Source: Desulfobacterales bacterium C00003060 (GTDB lineage Bacteria > Desulfobacterota > Desulfobacteria > Desulfobacterales > C00003060). Taken from it: 5,432 nt of DNA. Below, piece after piece: positions 1-5,432 of this stretch. The position numbers and the translations under genes are program-made. Position 1 is the first letter of the stretch, and every line of letters begins with the position of its first letter. The notes under the pieces are model-generated. The model searched no databases. It saw only the letters and a list, made by a program, of their open reading frames with translations, and was not told the origin of the DNA. The DNA is taken from contig MAXP01000264.1 of the NCBI GenBank assembly GCA_001751085.1, positions 1 through 5,432 on the forward strand, given 5' to 3'.

Positions 1-749
1 TTGTCATTCGCAATACGGGAAACCGGGGTTTTGCGGCAGCATGCAACCAGGGAGCAAAGGGGAGTGTGGCGGATTATTTGCTGTTTCTCAACCCCGACAC
101 CCGCCTTTTTAAAGATTCGCTGGTTCAACCGCTGGTTTTTGTGGAGCGGCCAGATAATCGGCGTGTCGGCATTGTCGGCATACAGCTTGTGGATGAAAAC
201 GGCCGGATTGCCCGGACCTGCGCCCGCTTCCCAATGCCGGGCATGTTTTTCTCCAAGATGCTGGGGCTTGACAGGCTCTTCCCCCGGTATTTTCCCAGCC
301 ACTTTATGAACGAGTGGGGCCACGGGGAGACCCGTGAAGTTGACCATGTTATGGGCGCTTTTTTCCTGATCCGTAGGCAATTATTTGAAACATTGCGTGG
401 GTTTGATGAGCGTTTTTTTGTTTATCTTGAGGACTTGGATCTTTCACGTCGTGCCTACAATGCTAGTTGGAAGACCGTTTATCTTGCTGATGCTAAAGCT
501 TATCACAAAGGGGGGGGCACATCGGAGCAGGTAAGGGCGCTGAGGCTTTCTTATTCTTTGAGGAGCCGAATTAAATACGGGTATAAACACTTTGACCGGT
601 TTCCCGCAACACTTCTAATGGTCAGCACTTTATTCCTTGAACCTCTTTGCAGACTTGTGCTGGCTACTTGGAGGCGGTCTGCAACAGAGGTGAAGACATT
701 AAAGGGTTTTGGAATGCTTTGGCGATCAATTATTGATAGGAGTATGTAG
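1..749 (+). CDS. Family 2 glycosyltransferase, rhamnosyltransferase-like (5' end missing)
   Basis: This is the C-terminal part (248 codons, read from base 3) of a GT-A fold glycosyltransferase that would move a sugar from a nucleotide donor to a lipid-linked glycan at the inner membrane. The frame is open to the window edge and encodes NTGNRGFAAACNQGA then LFLNPDT (bases 81-101). These are the N-x-GFA-x-x-x-N-x-G and NPD (metal/nucleotide-binding) motifs of WbbL-like rhamnosyltransferases, so the GTG at 66 is an internal valine and not the start. Later come VMGAFFLIRR (348-377), the GFDERFFVYLEDLDL block (399-443) carrying the acidic ED pair, and HKGGGTS (504-524). A hydrophobic stretch at about 603-671 may rest on the membrane. 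Family members are usually about 300 residues, so some 50-80 N-terminal residues lie upstream. The G+C falls from about 56% to about 45% near base 360. The glycosyltransferase fold is near certain; the rhamnose donor is only a family-based guess. Confidence 0.9.
   Translation, partial: VIRNTGNRGFAAACNQGAKGSVADYLLFLNPDTRLFKDSLVQPLVFVERPDNRRVGIVGIQLVDENGRIARTCARFPMPGMFFSKMLGLDRLFPRYFPSHFMNEWGHGETREVDHVMGAFFLIRRQLFETLRGFDERFFVYLEDLDLSRRAYNASWKTVYLADAKAYHKGGGTSEQVRALRLSYSLRSRIKYGYKHFDRFPATLLMVSTLFLEPLCRLVLATWRRSATEVKTLKGFGMLWRSIIDRSM
510..517 (+). repeat. 8-G homopolymer tract inside the glycosyltransferase gene
   Basis: Eight consecutive G bases encode most of the three glycines in HKGGGTS. The tract is in frame as given. 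Losing one G puts a TAA at 532-534 in frame. Gaining one G puts a TAA at 572-574 in frame. Either change would remove the last 60-70 residues. Apart from the second 8-G tract at 1180-1187, the other G runs I noticed in the window are 5 or shorter. Confidence 0.9.
738..742 (+). promoter_or_regulatory. Ribosome binding site of the methyltransferase gene
   Basis: AGGAG lies inside the last codons of the upstream glycosyltransferase, 9 bases before the GTG at 752. It is the only good Shine-Dalgarno match at any junction in this window. It decides for GTG 752 over the in-frame ATG at 761, which has no suitably spaced site. Confidence 0.75.
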
Positions 750-751
750 AC

Positions 752-1660
752 GTGGAAAGGATGATTCCTAAGGCGGAAAGTATTACGCACCTTCACCTTT
801 TGAGTATAGTGAATACTGAAATCAGGAAAACGAAAAAGCCCTTGATTAGAATATTGGATGTTGGGTGTGGCAATGGTCACTTAATTGCTTACATGACCCA
901 AGCATTAGTATCCCTTTGTCCTTCAACAGAATTTGAAATATATGGACTTGATGTAAATGATTCCAGTGTGCAATCTGAAAATTATTGTTTGAAGACAAAT
1001 AAACTATTGTCTGAGAAATATCCAGAAGTCTCATGGAACGAAAGGATTACAATAATTACCTCTCACGATCGGTTTCCTTTTGTTGAAGGATTTTTTGATG
1101 TGATCCTCTCTAATCAGGTTCTTGAGCATGTTCATAATCATGATTTGTTCTTTAGCGAGATTAGTCGAACGCTGAAGGAGGGGGGGGTGGCTGCCCATCT
1201 TTATCCATTGAGACATTATTTTTATGAAGGCCATTTGCATCTTCCTTTAGTTCATAAGATCCTAAATTATGACATCTTGTATTCTTATATAAAGTGTCTA
1301 AGTCGTCTGGGTCTCGGAAAATTTAAGCTCCATAAAAAAACTACTGGCATTTCCCTTGCCGAATATACGAAAGCACACGCGGACTATATGTATTTTAATA
1401 CTAACTACCTTTCTTATACAGAAACACTGAATTTATCTAAAAAGTATTCGCTTCGCGGATCATTTAAGTATACACAAGAATTTTATGGAAACAAACTTCG
1501 TTCCTTGCTGCGACTTAAGCCAAAGTACGCATACAAAACAAAGCGGGCAAGCCTTTTTGGCTGGGTAGCAATTTATGTACTAAAATATCTCTCCAGTGTG
1601 ACGCTTTTTCTTGAAAAAGAGAATACTTACCGTAAGTATTCACAAGCCGATAAAAAATGA
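752..1660 (+). CDS. Class I SAM-dependent methyltransferase
   Basis: The 302-residue product should transfer a methyl group from S-adenosylmethionine. Residues 34-42 (ILDVGCGNG) are the glycine-rich SAM-binding motif I. Residues 63-70 (IYGLDVND) hold the acidic motif II. Residues 115-127 (FDVILSNQVLEHV) and 141-145 (LKEGG) are the motif IV and V region of the Methyltransf_11/23 type. The histidine-rich YPLRHYFYEGHLHLP stretch (151-165) resembles methyltransferases I associate with O-antigen loci. The C-terminal half is basic, with a hydrophobic segment at 267-287 that could touch the membrane. The start is GTG, chosen from the AGGAG 9 bases upstream; the gene begins 2 bases after the previous stop. 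Placed among glycosyltransferases, it probably methylates a sugar hydroxyl or a chain terminus, but nothing in the sequence shows the acceptor. The G+C is about 37% by hand count, clearly below its neighbours, which suggests separate acquisition. Confidence 0.88.
   Translation: MERMIPKAESITHLHLLSIVNTEIRKTKKPLIRILDVGCGNGHLIAYMTQALVSLCPSTEFEIYGLDVNDSSVQSENYCLKTNKLLSEKYPEVSWNERITIITSHDRFPFVEGFFDVILSNQVLEHVHNHDLFFSEISRTLKEGGVAAHLYPLRHYFYEGHLHLPLVHKILNYDILYSYIKCLSRLGLGKFKLHKKTTGISLAEYTKAHADYMYFNTNYLSYTETLNLSKKYSLRGSFKYTQEFYGNKLRSLLRLKPKYAYKTKRASLFGWVAIYVLKYLSSVTLFLEKENTYRKYSQADKK
1180..1187 (+). repeat. 8-G homopolymer tract inside the methyltransferase gene
   Basis: Eight G bases span the codons GAG GGG GGG GTG, encoding EGGV of the conserved LKEGG motif at residues 143-146. 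Loss of one G brings a TGA at 1209-1211 into frame. Gain of one brings a TGA at 1225-1227 into frame. Either would cut off about half the protein. The tract stands out in a gene of about 37% G+C. Confidence 0.9.
1621..1641 (+). repeat. Perfect 21-base palindrome before the third gene
   Basis: GAATACTTAC (1621-1630) and GTAAGTATTC (1632-1641) are exact reverse complements around a single C at 1631. In RNA this could fold as a 9-bp stem with a CCG loop. It lies in the last codons of the methyltransferase (residues 291-297) and ends 15 bases before the ATG of the next gene. No T-run follows on either strand, so it is not an ordinary intrinsic terminator. It could be an operator, an RNA structure affecting initiation at 1657, or an exchange scar; the sequence alone does not decide. 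Confidence 0.8.
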
Positions 1661-2727
1661 ATATCCTCCTTCTCTCCCGCTATAGCCGCGTCGGCGCGAG
1701 CAGCAGGCTTCGCTCATACCAGTATCTTTCCTGTCTTAAAGAACATGGTATTGATGTGACGGTTTCTCCGTTGCTGGGGGATGATTATCTTGCTCGTCTC
1801 TATTCCAATAATCGAAAAGACCTTCGGTCTGTCGGTTTTTCATACCTTAGAAGGTGTTGCAGCTTGCTCAAAAGCCGCAGCTTTGATCTGCTTTGGGTCG
1901 AATATGAACTTTTCCCCTGGCTGCCGGCATGGGCGGAAATAGCGCTGTCACATTTCGGCATCCCATATATTGTTGACTATGATGATGCTATCTTTCACAG
2001 GTATGATCAAAATCCGCGTAAGGTCGTTCAAACTTTTCTCGGAAACAAAATCGCCATGATCATGCGGCATGCCGACGCAGTGGTTGTGGGAAATAACTAT
2101 CTCGCGGAATATGCGGTCTGTGCCGGTGCACAGCGTGTGAAATTCATTCCTACGGTTATTGATTTGAATCGCTACAGCATAAAAGAGCGCACAAAAGCTG
2201 CCGAACTAAGAGTTGGCTGGATAGGCTCGCCTCAAACAGCTAAATATCTTAATCTCGTCAAGCCTGCCATAAGGCGGTTATATAACGAGGGAAACGTGTC
2301 ATTTTCCGTGGTTGGATCAGGACAGATCGATTTGGATGGAGTTCCGATGAGTATTATCCCATGGTCAGAGGAAACAGAAGTTGACCATATTCAGGATTTT
2401 GATATAGGAATCATGCCTCTTCCGGATAGCCAGTGGGAGCAGGGGAAATGCGGATACAAACTGATACAGTATATGGCATGTGGAAAACCTGTGGTAGCTT
2501 CTCCTGTAGGCGCCAATAGAAAGATCGTAGAACATGGGGTAAATGGATTCCTGGCCGGTTCAACAGAGGAATGGCTGGAAGCCCTGACTGTTTTGCGTGA
2601 TAATTCTGATTTGAGGAAAAAAATGGGCACTGCGGGCCGGAAAAAGGTGGAAAAAAGGTATTGTATTCAAGTAACTGCTCGCAGGTTGTTATCAATCCTT
2701 CAAAGTGTTGAAAAGAATTATAGCTGA
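1657..2727 (+). CDS. Family 4 glycosyltransferase
   Basis: This is a complete 356-residue GT-B fold glycosyltransferase. The N-terminal acceptor domain opens with MNILLLSRYSRVGASSRLRS and contains WVEYELFPWLP (80-90) and VDYDDAIF (106-113). The C-terminal donor domain starts near VGWIGS (186-191) and has FDIGIMPLPDSQW (248-260), GKCGYKLIQYMACGKPVV (263-280) and the end of the nucleotide-sugar pocket at VEHGVNGFLAG. The usual E-x7-E pair of GT4 enzymes is replaced: the aligned positions are G263 and Q271. The ATG overlaps the methyltransferase stop as ATGA and has no clear Shine-Dalgarno sequence, so translation is probably coupled to the gene before it. It should add one sugar to the lipid-linked repeat unit; donor and linkage cannot be read from the sequence. 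The G+C is about 46%. Confidence 0.88.
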   Translation: MNILLLSRYSRVGASSRLRSYQYLSCLKEHGIDVTVSPLLGDDYLARLYSNNRKDLRSVGFSYLRRCCSLLKSRSFDLLWVEYELFPWLPAWAEIALSHFGIPYIVDYDDAIFHRYDQNPRKVVQTFLGNKIAMIMRHADAVVVGNNYLAEYAVCAGAQRVKFIPTVIDLNRYSIKERTKAAELRVGWIGSPQTAKYLNLVKPAIRRLYNEGNVSFSVVGSGQIDLDGVPMSIIPWSEETEVDHIQDFDIGIMPLPDSQWEQGKCGYKLIQYMACGKPVVASPVGANRKIVEHGVNGFLAGSTEEWLEALTVLRDNSDLRKKMGTAGRKKVEKRYCIQVTARRLLSILQSVEKNYS

Positions 2728-4688
2728 TGTGCGGAATTGCCGGTTTTCTGTCACCTGTATCTACTCCATTTGATTATGAGCGGCGCCTTAAGAGTATGGC
2801 CATGACAATGGTCCACCGCGGCCCTGATGACGAAGGCGTATGGTTTGACGTACAAGCTGGAATTGGGCTTGCCCACCGCCGTCTTTCCATTATTGACCTT
2901 ACGCCTGAGGGCCATCAACCTATGATATCATTTTCGGGTCGGTATGTGATAACATATAATGGGGAAATTTATAATTTTGAACATATCCGAAATGAACTTG
3001 ATAAAGAACATATACCGAGGCGTGGGCACTCAGATACCGAGGCACTTCTTGCCGCTATTGATGTTTGGGGACTTGAAGCCGCACTTAACCGGTTTAACGG
3101 CATGTTTGCCTTTGGGCTCTGGGACAGAAAAGAACGGATCTTGTGGCTGTGCAGAGACCGGCTGGGCATCAAACCGCTTTATTATGCGACGACAAAAAAG
3201 GGCATTGTCTTTGGATCGGAATTAAAGGCTATTAAGGCGTATCCAAATTTCGATGCTGAAATTGACAGAAATATTTTAGCTGTTTATCTACGGCACAACT
3301 GCGTCCCTGCGCCATATTCAATTTACAAAAACACATGGAAGCTCAGGCCTGGCCATATTCTAAGGATTTCAATTGATGACTTGCAAGAGGAAAAAGAACT
3401 TCCCCACTCCTATTGTTACTGGGATGCAGGAGCAATAGCGGAAGCAGGTCAGAACAACAGTTTTCAGGGTAATACGGATGAGGCAATCGAAGAGCTTGAT
3501 GTAATTTTGTGCGATTCCGCCAAAAGGCGCATGGTATCCGATGTGCCCTTGGGGGCATTCCTGTCAGGAGGTATCGATTCCTCTACTGTTGTAGCACTAA
3601 TGCAGGTACAAAGCAGGTTGCCTGTTAAGACCTTCTCCATAGGATCTGATGCAATAGGATATGATGAGGCCGTATATGCCAGCGAAGTTGCCAGGCATTT
3701 AGGGACAGACCATACGGAATTATATGTGAGTCCGCAGGAGGCAATGGATATTATTCCTCTGTTACCCATGGTTTATGATGAACCTTTTTCCGATTCTTCG
3801 CAGATACCTACCTTTCTGGTATCTAAATTGGCAAAGCGTGAGGTCACGGTGAGCCTTTCAGGCGATGGCGGAGATGAACTCTTTGGAGGGTACAACCGTC
3901 ATTTTATGGTGCCTCAAATTTGGAAAAAAACAGGCTGGACACATCCCTTGGTTAGAACGATTGTGGCAAAATCCCTGCAAAGCATATCACCAGTTAAGTG
4001 GAACAGCCTTTTTAATAACATAAACCGTTTTTTACCTGCAAAGGTGCAATTTAACAGGGCGGGGGATAATATTCATAAATTCTCAGATACCCTGCCGATG
4101 AGGTCTCCTGAATTGATGTACCGCAGTCTCTGCTCGCACTGGAAAAATCCTGAAAATTGCACTATTGACGGGAGAGAACCGCTGACAAATATCACCAATG
4201 TTGACCTTCATGCAAATCTTGCGGATTTCAGCCACCGGATGATGTTCTTGGATTTGATAAGCTACCTGCCGGATGATATTCTTACTAAAGTTGATCGGGC
4301 CAGCATGAGCGTTAGTCTGGAGGCGAGGCTTCCCCTTCTCGATCACAGGATTGTTGAATTTGCCTGGAGCCTTCCTGTCTCCATGAAGATACGCAATGGT
4401 CAGGGAAAGTGGATTTTGCGACAGGTGCTGTACAAATATGTGCCGAGAGAACTGGTTGATCGTCCCAAAGCAGGTTTTGGAATCCCTATTGATTCATGGC
4501 TGCGGGGGCCTTTGCGTGACTGGGCTGAGGCATTGCTGGACGAGTCGAAATTGTGGCAGGAGGGTTATTTCAATCCTGATCCTATTCGGCAAAAGTGGGA
4601 AGAACATCTGGCGGGCAAAAGAAACTGGTCTTATCATCTTTGGGATGTATTGATGTTTCAGGGGTGGTTGGAAAATAATAACCTGTGA
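2727..4688 (+). CDS. asnB: AsnB-type glutamine-hydrolysing asparagine synthetase / amidotransferase
   Basis: The enzyme splits glutamine and passes ammonia through the protein to an AMP-activated carboxylate: aspartate in true asparagine synthetases, possibly a uronic acid here. The N-terminal class II glutaminase domain begins MCGIAGFL with the nucleophile Cys2, followed by HRGPDDEG (30-37), AHRRLSIIDL (49-58), YNGEIYN (77-83) and GHSDTEALL (100-108), which form the glutamine site. The synthetase domain has the ATP PP-loop SGGIDSS (280-286), SGDGGDELFGGY (378-389), TKVDRASMSVSLEARLPLLDH (within 520-540) and RPKAGFGIP near the C-terminus. All expected motifs are present, and at 653 residues it is longer than E. 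coli AsnB (about 554) but typical of AsnB-like proteins in polysaccharide loci. The ATG shares one base with the preceding stop (TGATG), and the initiator must be here because Cys2 has to follow it. Amidation of a glycan uronic acid is inferred from context only. Confidence 0.93.
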   Translation: MCGIAGFLSPVSTPFDYERRLKSMAMTMVHRGPDDEGVWFDVQAGIGLAHRRLSIIDLTPEGHQPMISFSGRYVITYNGEIYNFEHIRNELDKEHIPRRGHSDTEALLAAIDVWGLEAALNRFNGMFAFGLWDRKERILWLCRDRLGIKPLYYATTKKGIVFGSELKAIKAYPNFDAEIDRNILAVYLRHNCVPAPYSIYKNTWKLRPGHILRISIDDLQEEKELPHSYCYWDAGAIAEAGQNNSFQGNTDEAIEELDVILCDSAKRRMVSDVPLGAFLSGGIDSSTVVALMQVQSRLPVKTFSIGSDAIGYDEAVYASEVARHLGTDHTELYVSPQEAMDIIPLLPMVYDEPFSDSSQIPTFLVSKLAKREVTVSLSGDGGDELFGGYNRHFMVPQIWKKTGWTHPLVRTIVAKSLQSISPVKWNSLFNNINRFLPAKVQFNRAGDNIHKFSDTLPMRSPELMYRSLCSHWKNPENCTIDGREPLTNITNVDLHANLADFSHRMMFLDLISYLPDDILTKVDRASMSVSLEARLPLLDHRIVEFAWSLPVSMKIRNGQGKWILRQVLYKYVPRELVDRPKAGFGIPIDSWLRGPLRDWAEALLDESKLWQEGYFNPDPIRQKWEEHLAGKRNWSYHLWDVLMFQGWLENNNL

Positions 4689-5432
4689 AACCCCGTATCT
4701 TATTTTTTGTAACCGAAGACTGGTATTTCTGGTCCCATCGTCTGCCCATTGCACGTGCGGTTAGAGACTCAGGGTTTGAAGTTTTGATTACAACCAGGGT
4801 TAATCACCACAAAGCGCGTATCGAAAAGGAAGGGTTTAGATTAATTCCGATCAGCCTGGAGAGAAGAAGTAAAAGCATTATAAAGGAGACCCTTAGCGTC
4901 TTAGAGATGATAAGGATTTATCGTAGAGAGAAACCTGATATAGTACATCATGTAGCTGTAAAACCTGTTTTATACGGATCATGGGCGGCCGGAATTACGG
5001 GCATTCCTACTGTAAATGCCCTTGCAGGCCTGGGTTTCATATTCGTGGCACAGGGGTGGAAGGCGTCAATTCTGAGGCGGCTTGTTTTTTTTGCCTATCG
5101 CTCGGCATTTTCAGCAGGAAATGCGGTCGGAATATTTCAAAACCCGGAAGATTTAAGATTATTTGTTGACGCGGGAATTATTAAGAGCGGGAAAGCTGTC
5201 CTGATCCGGGGTTCCGGTGTTGATACATCGCGTTTTATTCATCTTCCTGAACTGTCCGGTATTCCAACTATAGTATTGGCATCCCGTATGCTTTGGGATA
5301 AAGGCGTGGGCGAGTTTGTGGATGCAGCACGACAGCTTCGTGAAGATGGAGTAAACTGCCATGCTGTTTTAGTGGGTATTCCGGATCCGGAAAACCCGGC
5401 ATCTATCCCGGAAGAGACGCTTCTTCTTTGGC
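4685..5432 (+). CDS. Family 4 glycosyltransferase, PglA/WbpT-like (3' end missing)
   Basis: A reading frame of 249 codons runs from GTG 4685 to the window end without a stop. It starts MKPRILFFVTEDWYFWSHRL, the conserved opening of a GT4 group that includes PglA-like (GalNAc to undecaprenyl-PP-bacillosamine) and WbpT-like enzymes. Next are VHHVAVKPVLYGS (87-99) and NALAGLGFIF in the acceptor domain, LIRGSGVD (173-180) at the domain linker, and LASRMLWDKGVGEFVDAAR (198-216), LVGIPDPENPASI (229-241) in the donor domain. The family is about 370-400 residues, so roughly 130-150 residues, including the E-x7-E region, lie beyond the window. The GTG overlaps the asnB stop by 4 bases (GTGA) with no clear ribosome binding site; the first in-frame ATG (4907) would delete the conserved N-terminus. 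In related loci such enzymes act early in repeat-unit assembly; the exact sugar is not known here. Confidence 0.87.
   Translation, partial: MKPRILFFVTEDWYFWSHRLPIARAVRDSGFEVLITTRVNHHKARIEKEGFRLIPISLERRSKSIIKETLSVLEMIRIYRREKPDIVHHVAVKPVLYGSWAAGITGIPTVNALAGLGFIFVAQGWKASILRRLVFFAYRSAFSAGNAVGIFQNPEDLRLFVDAGIIKSGKAVLIRGSGVDTSRFIHLPELSGIPTIVLASRMLWDKGVGEFVDAARQLREDGVNCHAVLVGIPDPENPASIPEETLLLW

Noticed and set aside
164..181. Exact tandem 9-base repeat (TGTCGGCAT twice)
   Set aside because: It encodes the VGIVGI stretch that is usual in this glycosyltransferase family, so codon choice for a conserved motif explains it; two copies only.
1..309. Open frame in frame 1 at the window start
   Set aside because: The overlapping frame from base 3 carries the conserved glycosyltransferase motifs from its first codons on; frame 1 is its shadow.
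725..737. 13-base palindrome (ATCAAT, T, ATTGAT) directly before the methyltransferase ribosome binding site
   Set aside because: Arms of 6 bases are expected about once by chance in a window of this size and the stem would be very weak. Its place next to AGGAG is suggestive but not enough.
1642..1660. Possible intrinsic terminator from the palindrome at 1621-1641 plus the A-run at 1652-1657
   Set aside because: A terminator needs a T-run after the stem in the transcribed direction. On the minus strand the T-run comes before the stem, and on the plus strand the run is A.
2699..2712. Small hairpin TTCAA / TTGAA before the asnB start
   Set aside because: Only 5 AT-rich pairs with a 4-base loop and no T-run; it cannot be a terminator and is common by chance.
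3464..3769. Open frames on the minus strand, the longest about 100 codons (for example here and at 551-880)
   Set aside because: They lie opposite well-supported + strand genes, show no family motifs that I recognise and have no spacing or ribosome binding site suggesting expression.
5085..5092. 8-T run in the last gene
   Set aside because: It encodes VFF in a hydrophobic stretch where TTT and GTT codons are ordinary; A/T runs of 7-8 occur several times in the window and are not distinctive.
5379..5392. 14-base perfect palindrome TTCCGGATCCGGAA in the last gene
   Set aside because: About 0.3 such sites are expected by chance in 5.4 kb, and it lies deep within conserved coding sequence.

Overview
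The window is a gapless stretch of a bacterial surface-polysaccharide locus (O-antigen, capsule or exopolysaccharide type). It holds five protein genes, all on the + strand. The first and last run off the window edges. Every junction is an overlap or a 2-base gap, so this looks like the inside of one operon. There is no intergenic stretch that could hold a promoter, terminator, RNA gene or CRISPR array, and I see no transposase or insertion sequence.

Order: (1) the 3' part of a family 2 glycosyltransferase resembling rhamnosyltransferases (1-749); (2) an AT-rich class I SAM-dependent methyltransferase (752-1660); (3) a family 4 glycosyltransferase (1657-2727); (4) a complete class II glutamine amidotransferase/asparagine synthetase of the AsnB type (2727-4688); (5) the 5' part of a second family 4 glycosyltransferase resembling PglA/WbpT enzymes (4685 to the window end). 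The glycosyltransferases would each add a sugar to a lipid-linked oligosaccharide at the cytoplasmic face of the inner membrane. The methyltransferase could methylate a sugar or cap a chain. The AsnB-like enzyme either makes asparagine or, as its position suggests, amidates a uronic acid residue of the glycan.

The organism cannot be named from this window. The lipid-carrier type glycosyltransferases, the AsnB type and the moderate G+C suggest a Gram-negative bacterium, perhaps proteobacterial or Desulfobacterota-like; this is a weak inference. Base composition is mosaic by hand count: about 56% G+C in bases 1-360, about 45% in 361-749, about 37% in the methyltransferase and about 46% in the next gene. 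Such patchiness is common in O-antigen loci assembled by exchange.

The gene content is a recognisable kind and I do not see a new system. The observations most worth a second look are: two 8-G tracts, one in each of the first two genes, where slippage by one base either way runs quickly into a stop codon (possible phase variation); a perfect 21-base palindrome (10-base arms, 1-base centre) just before the start of the third gene; the composition steps; and the glycosyltransferase-AsnB-glycosyltransferase order, which recalls uronamide-containing O-antigen loci.
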